Shown here piece by piece: positions 13,592-21,152 of a DNA stretch of 43,984 nucleotides. Location: IMG/VR virus record IMGVR_UViG_3300005590_000017, positions 1-43,984 of that record. One strand, 5' to 3'. The translations under genes were made by a program, and so were the position numbers. The notes beneath the pieces were generated by a model. It searched no databases, was not told where the DNA came from, and saw only the letters and a list, made by a program, of their open reading frames with translations. Source of the stretch: a virus. Positions within the stretch are counted from its first letter, which is position 1, and every line of letters begins with the position of its first letter.

Positions 13592-15943
13592 GTGGAGGAG
13601 CGCATTCCGCTCTCGATCACCGCTGACCAGCTGGGGCTCGAGCGCGAGATGGCGACCCGCGGGGTCGAGCGCTATCACTCCACCGTCTCGAAGGCGATGG
13701 AGAAGGGGCGGCTCTCACTCACCGCCCCCGGACGTCAGCTCGTCTCCGAAGCGAACGCCGACCTCGCCCAGGCGATCGAAGCCTGGCGCGAGGATGCGGA
13801 GGGCAAGAGCGGCGCGCGCGTCGGGGCGCTCGCCAACATGGAGGGGATGGCGGGGCACGACCTCGCGGCGATCACCCTCCAAGCGATGCTCGACGCCTCG
13901 ACCATCGGGGAGAAGCGGAACACCTGCATCTGCCGCATCGCGGGACTCGTGCGCGACGAGCGTCTCCTGCAGGCACTCCGCCGCGAGCACGGCCCGCTCT
14001 TCGAGCGCCTTCACTCCGCCCAGGTCCCGCGCCACATGCGGACCACGGCGGCGCACCGCTGGCTCGAGCAAGGCATCTGGTCCTACGAGGAGCCTCTACG
14101 GACGCACCAGATTCAGGTCGGCCTCGTGCTCTTCGAGCTCGCCCTCGACGCGGCCCCGCTCTTCCTCGTCGACGGCTACAAGCGCGACGGGAAGGACGTC
14201 GTCCTCGTCAAGCTCCGGGGCGGAGTGCAGGACTGGATCGAGCGCTCCCACGAGGCGCACGAAGCCCTGCGGCCCGTCTACCTGCCCATGGTGCAGGAGC
14301 CGGGGAAGTGGGGGCCCGACAGCCTCGGGGGCTACCGCTCCCACATGGCGCGCCGCAAGCCGCTCTGCCGCGTACAGCGCCGGCGCCACCTCGAGGAGGT
14401 CCGGCAGGCCGAGATGCCCCAGGTCTACCGCGCGGTCAACCTCGCCCAGGAGACCCAATGGCGAGTGAACGCGACGGTCTACGAGGTGGCGCGCGAGCTC
14501 TGGAATTCGAATGCGAAGGTCGCGGGTCTCCCCGACCGCGAGGAGCCCGAGCTCCCCGAGCGCCCCGACTCCGAGGACGAGGAGGAGCTGAAGGCGTGGA
14601 AGAGCCTGAAGTGCGACCTGCTCGAGCGCTTCCGCCTCGAGGGGTCATCGCGCCTCCGCCACCTCCGCACCCTCGAGCTCGCCCGCAAGTTCGCCGGCAA
14701 GACCATCTGGCTCCCCCACTTCCTCGACTTCCGGGGGCGCATGTACCCCGTCCCCCCCTGGCTCAACCACCAGGGCCCGGACTTCGCCCGCGGGCTCCTC
14801 GAGTTCTCGCGCTCCTCGAGGGTCGAGCACGGCTCGCCGGAGGCGGAGCTCTTCGAGGAGCACGGGCGCGAGCTCTGGAAGGGGGACATCCCCGAGGGGC
14901 TCGTCGAGGCCGTGCACCAGGACCCGCTGGACTGCCTGGCCTGGACCGGCGCCAAGAAGCCCTGGCAGTTCCTGGCCTGGGCGCTCGACGCCGCGGAGTG
15001 GCGCGCCGACGAGGGACACCCGATCCGGGTCCCGGTCTCCGCCGACGGCTCGAACAACGGGCTCCAGATCTACTCCCTGCTCATGCGGGACCCCGAGCTC
15101 GCCCGCGCGACGAACGTCTCCCCGGGCCCCAAAGCCGACCTCTACCAGGCCGTAGCGGACCGCGTCTGGGAGCGAGTGCAGCGGGACCCGGGGGACCTCG
15201 CCCGCCAGTGGCGCGCCTTCCTGCCCGATGGCCTCCCACGGGACGCCACCAAGCGCCCGGTCATGACGGCGCCGTACGGGATCCGCAAGCACTCGCTCGT
15301 CGGCTACCTGCGCCAGTGGCTCCTCGAGCTGCAGCGCGAGCGGGGGGAGCGGCCCTGGGGGCACTCGACCTTCAAGCCCTGCTACTGGCTCGGGGGGATC
15401 ATCTGGGCGGAGATGTGGAGCCTGATCGAGCCGGCGGAGCGCTGCATGAAGTGGCTCCGGTCGGTCGCCAACGCCTGCGACAGCGTCCGCTGGACGAACC
15501 CCGTGGGCTTCCCCACCCGCCAGGACTACCCCAAGCGCCCCAAGGTCACGATCAAGGTCGTGATCTCCGATGTCCCGCGCCGCGTCGGCGCGCGCCGCAC
15601 CCTCGAGGCCACCGACCCCGCCAAGCAGCGCGACGGGCTGCCGCCGAACTACGTGCACAGCCTGGACTCCGCGGCGCTCGTCGCCACCATGAACCGCGCG
15701 GCTGACGCAGGAATCCAGGACTTCGCCATGGTGCACGACTCCTACGGCTGCCCCGCGGGGGACGCCGTCCGCATGGGCGAGCTCCTGCGGGAGTCCTTCG
15801 CCGAGATCTTCGCCGAGCCGCTCCTCGAGCAGTTCGCCGCCGAGGTGGCGCACTACGCCCCCGAGGCCACCATCCCCTCTCCCCCCGAGCTGGGCGACCT
15901 CGACCCCGCGGTCGTCCTCGACTCTCGGCACTTCTTCGCATGA
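13592..15943 (+). CDS. T7-like single-subunit RNA polymerase
   Basis: 783 residues (T7: 883). The catalytic palm and fingers are complete: DFRGRMYPVP, motif A SADGSNNGLQIYSLL with Asp485, motif B KRPVMTAPYG with Lys554 and Tyr562, NPVGFP, PNYVHSLDS, and motif C FAMVHDSYG with Asp716. It ends HFFA, like the FAFA foot of T7. The N-terminal domain is recognisable but shorter. In the specificity-loop region (about 648-670; KVTIKVVISDVPRRVGARR) the T7 promoter-reading residues Arg746 and Asn748 have no counterpart, so the promoter must differ from T7's. GTG 13592 lets the N-terminus align with T7. It should transcribe the late genes once made from host transcription of the early operon. Confidence 0.96.
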   Translation: MEERIPLSITADQLGLEREMATRGVERYHSTVSKAMEKGRLSLTAPGRQLVSEANADLAQAIEAWREDAEGKSGARVGALANMEGMAGHDLAAITLQAMLDASTIGEKRNTCICRIAGLVRDERLLQALRREHGPLFERLHSAQVPRHMRTTAAHRWLEQGIWSYEEPLRTHQIQVGLVLFELALDAAPLFLVDGYKRDGKDVVLVKLRGGVQDWIERSHEAHEALRPVYLPMVQEPGKWGPDSLGGYRSHMARRKPLCRVQRRRHLEEVRQAEMPQVYRAVNLAQETQWRVNATVYEVARELWNSNAKVAGLPDREEPELPERPDSEDEEELKAWKSLKCDLLERFRLEGSSRLRHLRTLELARKFAGKTIWLPHFLDFRGRMYPVPPWLNHQGPDFARGLLEFSRSSRVEHGSPEAELFEEHGRELWKGDIPEGLVEAVHQDPLDCLAWTGAKKPWQFLAWALDAAEWRADEGHPIRVPVSADGSNNGLQIYSLLMRDPELARATNVSPGPKADLYQAVADRVWERVQRDPGDLARQWRAFLPDGLPRDATKRPVMTAPYGIRKHSLVGYLRQWLLELQRERGERPWGHSTFKPCYWLGGIIWAEMWSLIEPAERCMKWLRSVANACDSVRWTNPVGFPTRQDYPKRPKVTIKVVISDVPRRVGARRTLEATDPAKQRDGLPPNYVHSLDSAALVATMNRAADAGIQDFAMVHDSYGCPAGDAVRMGELLRESFAEIFAEPLLEQFAAEVAHYAPEATIPSPPELGDLDPAVVLDSRHFFA

Positions 15944-16296
15944 CCGTCTACGGGATCCAGGTAACCCAGCTCCCGCGCGTGCCCACGAGCACCCCGCGCC
16001 GGCTCTACCCCACGCTCAGGGGCATGAGAATCGCCCTCTCGCGCCTCCAGGGGCAGGACGGGGTCGGCAAGCCCTACCGAGTCCGCATGGTCGACCCCGA
16101 GGAGGCCGAGGTGGGGATGATGCTCGTCGACGACGAGGGCGCCCCGGTCCGGCGGAGCGGGGACCATGTCACGATCTACCAGGACCTGCACCGCGCACGG
16201 CACGCGGCGAGCCGACTCGGCGGCTCGATCCGCGGGATCCGGCGCGACCCCCTCACGAAGGCCGAGCTCGAGGGCTGTCCCGGATTCGGGACATAA
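15940..16296 (+). CDS. Small protein after RNAP, unknown function
   Basis: 118 residues from ATG 15940, overlapping the polymerase stop (ATGA). It has a basic N-terminal half (PTSTPRRLYPTLRGMRIALSR), a beta-rich centre (VGMMLVDDEGAPV) and a helix with basic residues (HRARHAASRLGGSIRGIRR). No motif known to me. Being last gene before the late region and coupled to the RNAP, it may act with it (inference). Confidence 0.68.
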   Translation: MTVYGIQVTQLPRVPTSTPRRLYPTLRGMRIALSRLQGQDGVGKPYRVRMVDPEEAEVGMMLVDDEGAPVRRSGDHVTIYQDLHRARHAASRLGGSIRGIRRDPLTKAELEGCPGFGT

Positions 16297-16310
16297 GCAA
16301 GATAGCTCCC

Positions 16311-16347
16311 ATCTGAACCCCAGTTGACAGGAAGTATACTGCTGACG
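16311..16347 (+). promoter_or_regulatory. Candidate late promoter region
   Basis: This 51-base gap (16297-16347) between RNAP and virion modules is locally AT-rich. It contains TTGACA (16324) and TATACT (16335), but only five bases apart, so they do not form a sigma70 promoter together. TATACT could pair with a poor -35 near 16312. Alternatively the whole block is a promoter for the phage polymerase. I could not find a convincing second copy elsewhere. Confidence 0.3.
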
Positions 16348-16617
16348 ATGACGTCCCCCAACGACCAGGCCCCGGAGCGGAGCCCCTTCGACGACCTGCC
16401 CCTCGGGCTGCGGAACCGGATCGAGGCGGAGGGCGGGGGCCGGTCGGCGGAGGAGCAGGAGCTCCCCCCGGTCCACCGCCAGCTCTGCGACTGGCTCGAG
16501 CGGCTCTGGCCGCCGTCCCTGCCCGGGGTCGACGTCAGCCTCGCCGCGATCCAGCGGGAGGCCGGGCGGCAGGAGGTGATCCACATGCTGCGCTCGATCA
16601 GCAACGCCCAGGAGTGA
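16348..16617 (+). CDS. Small virion-module protein, Bbp19-like pattern
   Basis: 89 residues from ATG 16348; TTG 16324 would extend it through the candidate promoter and is less likely. No ribosome site is evident. An acidic, Pro-rich N-terminus leads to a helical end (AAIQREAGRQEVIHMLRSI) resembling the 'EGRR..G..LL' part of Bbp19-like phage proteins that lie before portal genes. Function unknown. The next region carries a tandem CCAGGA repeat that begins inside its last codons. Confidence 0.6.
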   Translation: MTSPNDQAPERSPFDDLPLGLRNRIEAEGGGRSAEEQELPPVHRQLCDWLERLWPPSLPGVDVSLAAIQREAGRQEVIHMLRSISNAQE

Positions 16618-16647
16618 CCAGGAGGGGCCAGGAGCCCCCAGGAGGAG
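16608..16647 (+). repeat. Four 10-base CCAGGA repeats with SD-like cores
   Basis: CCAGGA occurs at 16608, 16618, 16628 and 16638, at an exact 10-base period; each unit carries an AGGAG-like core. The last lies eight bases before ATG 16651 and is the ribosome site of that gene. The array may boost ribosome loading or be recognised by a protein once per DNA turn. Confidence 0.7.
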
Positions 16648-16650
16648 ACG

Positions 16651-16827
16651 ATGTGCCAGAGCGGCCCCACGATCCCCGTCACCCCTCCGCCGCCGGCCGC
16701 TCCCTCCCGTCGCGAGGAGACCGCCCTCGAGCTCCGGCGCCCCGCCCAGCAGCGTGAGCGCCAGACCCTCGCCGCCCGCCTGGGCGTCCAGCAGCTTCGC
16801 GCCGGGCTCCTGAACACGCCTCGATGA
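16651..16827 (+). CDS. Small protein before portal (gp7.3-like position)
   Basis: 58 residues from ATG 16651 with AGGAGGAGACG upstream. It begins MCQSGPTIPVTPPPPAAP and ends with a helix (QTLAARLGVQQLRAGLL). Its stop overlaps the portal ATG (ATGA). Small Pro-rich proteins at this place are common in podoviruses with T7-type structure; T7 gp7.3, a tail-assembly protein, occupies the same spot, but sequence similarity is too weak to claim homology. Confidence 0.7.
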   Translation: MCQSGPTIPVTPPPPAAPSRREETALELRRPAQQRERQTLAARLGVQQLRAGLLNTPR

Positions 16828-18407
16828 CCGACGTCGAACTGCCCCTCGACCCGGGGCAGCCCGTCACCGACGACAAGCGGCCCGCCGCCTCCGCCTGGGC
16901 CGAGCTCGAGGGGGACCGGTCCGACTTCCTCGAGCGCGCGCGGGAGGTCTCCAGTCTCACGATCCCCTCGCTCATCCCCCCCTCCGGGGCGACCGGCTCG
17001 ACGCGGCTCCCCACCCCCTATCAGAGCACGGGGGCCGAGGGCGTGAACAACCTCGCGTCGAAGCTCGTCCTCACCCTCTTCCCGCCGGCGGCCCCCTTCT
17101 TCCGCCTGGCCGTCGATCCCGCGGCCCTGCGCGAGATGGTCGATGACGAGGGCAGCGACGAGGAGCTCCACGCCAAGGCCGCGGCCAAGATCTCGGCCAT
17201 CGAGCAGGAGATCGCCCGCGAGATCGAGGTGCGCGCGATCCGCCCCGCGATGTTCACGACCTTCCGGCACCTGGAGGTCGCCGGGAACTACCTCTTGCGC
17301 TGGAAGGACTCGAAGCTGCGAGGCTTCTCGCTGCCCGAGTACGTCATCAAGCGCGATGGCGAGGGGGTGATCCTCTGGATCATCACCTGCGAGCGGCTCT
17401 CGCGCACGAACCTCCCCAAGGGCGTCACGGCCCCGCCGGACGCGAAGGAGGTGAAGCTCTACACCGCCGCGCATCGCCAGGCCGACGGGAAGTACCGGGT
17501 CTGGCAGGAGATCGAGGACAGGCTCTTCGGCGTCGACACGGTCGAGGAGGAAGACCTCCCCTACATCGCTCCGACGATGTTCGACCTCGACGGGGAGAGC
17601 TACGGGCGCGGGCTCGGGGAGCACTACCTGGGGGACCTCGTCTCCCTCGAGGCCTTGGCCCGCTCGATCGTGCTCGCCTCGGCCGCCGCCGCGCACCTCG
17701 TCTGGATGGTGAACCCCAACGGCTTCACCAAGATCGCGGACCTCCAGAAGGCGCGCACGGGCGACTACATCGTGGGGCTCCCCAGCGACGTTCAGGCGCT
17801 GAAGCTCGACAAGAACGCCGACCTCACCATCGCCGCGAGCACGGCGGAGCAGATCGAGCGCCGGCTCTCGCGCGCCTTCCTCCTGAACTCCTCGATCCAG
17901 CGAGACGCCGAGCGCGTCACCGCCGAGGAGGTCCGCTTCCTCGCCCAGCAGATCGAGGCGGCGCACGGCGGGACGTACTCGCTGATGAACGATCAGCTCC
18001 AGCTCCCCATCGCGCGGCGCGTGAAGAAGGATATGGAGCGGCAGGGGAAGCTCCCGAAGCTCCCCGAGGAGCTGGCCGAGCTCAAGGTCATCACCGGCCT
18101 CGAGGGGCTGGGTCGCTCCGCCGAGCTCGACCGACTGCGCGCCCTCCTCGGGATCGCCGCCGACCACCTAGGCGTCGAGGAGATCGCGCGCCGCACGAAC
18201 GGCTCGAACCTCCTGAACCGCATCGCCGCCGCCACCGGCGTCGATGACACGGGCCTCTGGAAGAGCGAGGAGACGCTCGCCGCCGAGGCCCAGGCCGCCC
18301 AGCAACAGGCGCTCGCCCAGGCCGCGATCGGTCCGGGAGTCGGCGCCGCCGCCGGGCCCTTGGCCGAAGCACTCGTCCAGCAAGCCCAGAACGGGCAGGA
18401 AGCCTAG
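16824..18407 (+). CDS. Portal (head-tail connector) protein
   Basis: 527 residues (T7 gp8: 536). The N-terminal part LTIPSLIPPSG, then LPTPYQSTGAEGVNNLASKL and LTLFPPAAPFFRL match the T7-type connector family, as does RWKDSKLRGFSLPEYVIKRD further on. Late helices include SLEALARSIVLASAAAAH and the Ala/Gln-rich end. The protein should form the twelve-subunit ring through which DNA enters and leaves the head. Start ATG 16824 is coupled to the previous stop. The scaffold gene follows immediately, as in T7. Confidence 0.93.
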   Translation: MTDVELPLDPGQPVTDDKRPAASAWAELEGDRSDFLERAREVSSLTIPSLIPPSGATGSTRLPTPYQSTGAEGVNNLASKLVLTLFPPAAPFFRLAVDPAALREMVDDEGSDEELHAKAAAKISAIEQEIAREIEVRAIRPAMFTTFRHLEVAGNYLLRWKDSKLRGFSLPEYVIKRDGEGVILWIITCERLSRTNLPKGVTAPPDAKEVKLYTAAHRQADGKYRVWQEIEDRLFGVDTVEEEDLPYIAPTMFDLDGESYGRGLGEHYLGDLVSLEALARSIVLASAAAAHLVWMVNPNGFTKIADLQKARTGDYIVGLPSDVQALKLDKNADLTIAASTAEQIERRLSRAFLLNSSIQRDAERVTAEEVRFLAQQIEAAHGGTYSLMNDQLQLPIARRVKKDMERQGKLPKLPEELAELKVITGLEGLGRSAELDRLRALLGIAADHLGVEEIARRTNGSNLLNRIAAATGVDDTGLWKSEETLAAEAQAAQQQALAQAAIGPGVGAAAGPLAEALVQQAQNGQEA

Positions 18408-19247
18408 ATGACCTCCAACACCGAGACGGTCGCCGCCATCCCCGGCGAGATCGTCGACACCCCCTCGGACAACCCGAACACCTCCACCGAACACGCGGAC
18501 TCCCTGGCCGCCACCGCCGCCGAGGGCGAAGCCGCGCTCCAGCCCGAAGGCGGCGAAGCCCAGCTCGAGATCCCGGACAAGTTCCGCAAGGAGGACGGCT
18601 CGCTCGACGAGGCCGCGCTCCTCAAGAGTTACCAGGAGCTCGAGCGCAGCCGCCAGGAGCCCGAGCCGAAGCCGGAGGAGACCGAGCCCGAAAGCGGGGA
18701 CAAGACGCCCGGCGCGGACCTCGAGGCCGACCTCGCTGGCCTGGCCGAGGAGATCGGCAAGGACGGCAAGCTCTCCGACGCGAGCCGCCAGCGCATCGCC
18801 GACAAGTACAACGTCACCCCCGAGTACGTCGACCGGATCGTCGCGGGGGAGCGCGCGATCGCGCAGCTCAACGCGATGGAGCTCTATGAGCTCGCGGGCG
18901 GCCGGGACGACTTCAACAAGATGGTGGCCTGGGCCGCCAAGCACCTCGGCAACGACGCGGCTGAGACCTTCGTCTCCGAGGTGTCGGAGGCGCAGCAGGC
19001 CGGGAACAAGGCGAAGCTCACCGTCGCCATGAACGGGATGCTCGCGCAGTACAAGACCGCCATCGGCAAGGCGTGGGCGCCGGAGCTGACCGGCACCGAC
19101 CCCGCCGGCGAGACGATCAAGCCCTTCGCCAACGAAGCAGAGTTCCAGAAGGCCATCGCCTCCGAGGAGTACCAGCAGGGCGACGAGGCGTACCACCGCA
19201 CCGTGAACCTGCGCCTCAAGAAGTCGATGGCGATGGGGATCTTCTGA
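18408..19247 (+). CDS. Capsid assembly scaffolding protein
   Basis: 279 residues (T7 gp9: 307), acidic, starting at ATG 18408 right after the portal stop. The segment IPDKFRKEDGSLDEAALLKSYQELE is typical of T7-like scaffolds. A very acidic middle and a C-terminal helical part (FANEAEFQKAIASEEYQQGDEAY, then LRLKKSMAMGIF) follow; the basic C-terminus usually contacts the capsid protein. Its stop overlaps the ATG of a 24-residue Lys-rich frame. Confidence 0.9.
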   Translation: MTSNTETVAAIPGEIVDTPSDNPNTSTEHADSLAATAAEGEAALQPEGGEAQLEIPDKFRKEDGSLDEAALLKSYQELERSRQEPEPKPEETEPESGDKTPGADLEADLAGLAEEIGKDGKLSDASRQRIADKYNVTPEYVDRIVAGERAIAQLNAMELYELAGGRDDFNKMVAWAAKHLGNDAAETFVSEVSEAQQAGNKAKLTVAMNGMLAQYKTAIGKAWAPELTGTDPAGETIKPFANEAEFQKAIASEEYQQGDEAYHRTVNLRLKKSMAMGIF

Positions 19248-19321
19248 TGGGAAAGCACAGCCAGAAGAAGCCCCGCGAACGCAAGTTCAAGAAGAAGAAG
19301 AAGCCCAAGAAGAGCAAGTAG
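19247..19321 (+). CDS. 24-residue lysine-rich peptide
   Basis: ATG 19247 overlaps the scaffold TGA (TGATG), so re-initiation is likely. More than half of its 24 residues are Lys or Arg (KKPRERKFKKKKKPKK). A strong intrinsic terminator follows 21 bases after the stop. It could neutralise DNA charge, bind RNA or be a short C-terminal mate of the scaffold. I cannot exclude a chance frame, but the coupling and lysine bias (all AAG codons) favour a real gene. Confidence 0.5.
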   Translation: MGKHSQKKPRERKFKKKKKPKKSK

Positions 19322-19342
19322 CGCGAGCGCTGCTCTCCGCCT

Positions 19343-19383
19343 GGAGGCGCCCGAGATCAATTCGATCCGGGCGCCTCCTTTCA
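19343..19383 (+). terminator. Intrinsic terminator before capsid gene
   Basis: GGAGGCGCCCG (19343-19353) pairs perfectly with CGGGCGCCTCC (19368-19378), with four more pairs (GATC/GATC) inside after a one-base bulge, and is followed by TTTCATT. This is the most complete terminator in the left half. It should separate the portal/scaffold transcript from the capsid gene, so the capsid gene needs its own promoter or readthrough. Confidence 0.85.
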
Positions 19384-19504
19384 TTCACCCGCGCTTGAGC
19401 CACCCAAGTAGCCCGCGGCCCTCTACGGAGGAGAACCGGTCGGTCGGCACAGGGCATCGGCAGCGACGGGATGACCGTCACTGAATGCAAAGGGAGGTGG
19501 CCAA
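19384..19504 (+). promoter_or_regulatory. Capsid leader with strong SD
   Basis: The 121 bases between terminator and capsid start hold no gene. They should carry the capsid promoter, for which I see no consensus. Near the end, AAAGGGAGGTGG lies seven bases before the TTG start. An 18-codon upstream frame (ATG 19485, TAA ending 19541) overlaps the capsid start and could modulate it, but this is uncertain. Confidence 0.45.
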
Positions 19505-20494
19505 TTGGCCTCCATCACCGACATCACCTCACCGGGTCTAAACACCGACTCGGGTTCAGACGAACGCGAGCTCTTCCTCAAGAAGTACGGGGGAGAGGTC
19601 GCGGAGTCCTACAAGGAATCGCTCGTGGTCATGCCGCGAGTTCGGAACCGCGTCCTTCGCGGCGGCAAGTCCGCCACCTTCGGCGCTGTCGGCAACGCGA
19701 CCGCGGGGTACCACCTGCGCGGCACGCGCTTCGACGAAGACGCCCAGCTCCAGACGATCGAGTTCGGCGAGCGGGTCATCTCGCTCGACCGGCCGATGTT
19801 CCACTCGACCTTCATCGACGAGTGGGAGGAGCTGGTCAACCACTTCGACGTTCGGGGACCGATCACCCGCTCCCAGGGCCACGCGCTCGGCAAGCTCACC
19901 GAGGGGAACCTCATGCGCTTGCTCGCCAAGGGCGGCGACGCGACCTCCGGGGCCGTCGCCGACCAGCCCGGCGGGAACGACATGGTCTACCTGAACGCCG
20001 ACACCAACGGCGCGGACTACGTCCAGGCCCTCGAGGACCAGGTCCAGTACTGGGACGAGAACGACGTCCCGCAGGAGGGCCGCTTCTGCTGCGTCCCGCC
20101 CGCTCAGTACCGCCTGCTCGTCGACCAGACGGACTTCCACTCCATCGACCTCGGCAACAGCGGCAACGGCTCGCTGAAGCAGGGCTCGATCGGGATGATC
20201 CGCGGCGTGACGATCCTGAAGTCGAACCTCGTCCCGCAGGACGACACCTCGGGCGACGCGGCCCCCGACTACGCCACGAACGGCAAGGTCAACGACTACC
20301 GCGTCGACTGCGCCGACTGCATCGGCGTCTTCGGGACCCCGCGGGCCCTCGGCGTCGTGTCGCTGATGGGCGTCAAGATCGAGACCCAGAAGGACATCCT
20401 CCTGGGCGGCACGATCTTCAAGGCGTCCAAGGCCATCGGCGCGGGGATCCTCCGCGAGTCCGACTGCGGCGTGCTCCGCACGGTCGCCATCTGA
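19505..20494 (+). CDS. Major capsid protein, T7 type
   Basis: 329 residues (T7 gp10A: 345). Residues ERELFLKKYGGEVAESYKE, then VLRGGKSATFGAVGNATAGY and a segment with SLDRPMFHSTFIDEWEE, NHFDVRGPITRSQGHALG match the HK97-fold capsid of T7-like phages. The start is TTG 19505; there is no ATG or GTG in frame between an upstream stop region and Met40, and the strong GGGAGGTGG sits at the right distance. A rare start codon in the most abundant virion protein is unusual. A strong hairpin follows the gene, as after T7 gene 10. Confidence 0.92.
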   Translation: MASITDITSPGLNTDSGSDERELFLKKYGGEVAESYKESLVVMPRVRNRVLRGGKSATFGAVGNATAGYHLRGTRFDEDAQLQTIEFGERVISLDRPMFHSTFIDEWEELVNHFDVRGPITRSQGHALGKLTEGNLMRLLAKGGDATSGAVADQPGGNDMVYLNADTNGADYVQALEDQVQYWDENDVPQEGRFCCVPPAQYRLLVDQTDFHSIDLGNSGNGSLKQGSIGMIRGVTILKSNLVPQDDTSGDAAPDYATNGKVNDYRVDCADCIGVFGTPRALGVVSLMGVKIETQKDILLGGTIFKASKAIGAGILRESDCGVLRTVAI

Positions 20495-20500
20495 TCTCAC

Positions 20501-20531
20501 GGGCCTCCTGTCCTTCGCGGGCAGGGGGCCC
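20501..20531 (+). terminator. Long hairpin after capsid gene
   Basis: GGGCCTCCTGTCC pairs with GGGCAGGGGGCCC over 13 positions, two of them G-U, with loop TTCGC. It lies six bases after the capsid stop, where T7 has its late terminator, but no T tract follows (CTCCCCTCTCC). It may lower downstream expression or protect the capsid message. Confidence 0.6.
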
Positions 20532-20555
20532 CTCCCCTCTCCCTCCGATCACGCC

Positions 20556-21152
20556 ATGGCCGCCGACGCTACCAAGCTCGAGTCCGTCAATCAGATGCTG
20601 ACGACGGCCGGCAGCGTGCGGACCAGCTCGCTCAGCTCGGCGCGCGTGGACGTCATCACCGCCGAGCAGATCCTCGACGAGGTCGACCGCTCGGTGCAGC
20701 TCGAGGGCTGGCACTTCAATCGCCAGCACAATCAGACCTTCTCGCCCAACGCCTCGAACGAGATCGAGCTGACCGACGACATCTTCGAGGTGCATCAGTC
20801 CTCCGGCGAGGACTCGCCCACGCGGCGTATCCCGACGCACCCCACCGACTACGCCAAGCGCGGGGGGAAGCTCTACAACGCCGAGACCGACAGCTTCACC
20901 TTCGAGGCGGACGTCAAGCTCAACGTGATCCGCCGGGTCGCCTTCGAGGATCTCCCCCAGTACGCCCGCGACTTCATCACCGCGCGCGCCGCCTCGCGCT
21001 TCTACAAGGTGCAGCGGGGCAAGCGCTCGGACGACGCCCGCGAGGAAGAGCTGCGCGCACGCGCCACACTCATGCAGGCCGAGGCGCGCAGCGCCCAGCA
21101 CAACATGTTCCAGGGACCGAGCACCTCCTGGCCGCACTACTACCGGCGATGA
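20556..21152 (+). CDS. Tail tubular protein A
   Basis: 198 residues (T7 gp11: 196). MLTTAGSVRTSSLSSARVDV, ILDEVDRSVQLEGWHFN and NVIRRVAFEDLPQYARDFI, AASRFYK are hallmarks of the tail tube gatekeeper family that joins the portal to the nozzle. ATG 20556 follows CACGCC and has no Shine-Dalgarno site. The stop overlaps the next ATG. Confidence 0.94.
   Translation: MAADATKLESVNQMLTTAGSVRTSSLSSARVDVITAEQILDEVDRSVQLEGWHFNRQHNQTFSPNASNEIELTDDIFEVHQSSGEDSPTRRIPTHPTDYAKRGGKLYNAETDSFTFEADVKLNVIRRVAFEDLPQYARDFITARAASRFYKVQRGKRSDDAREEELRARATLMQAEARSAQHNMFQGPSTSWPHYYRR

Noticed and set aside
16324-16340. TTGACA plus TATACT as a sigma70 promoter
   Set aside because: The two hexamers are only five bases apart, so they cannot be the -35 and -10 of one promoter.
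19471-20601. Long second frame across the capsid gene from ATG 19471
   Set aside because: Translation is Arg/Gly/Pro-rich shadow of the capsid gene in the other frame.
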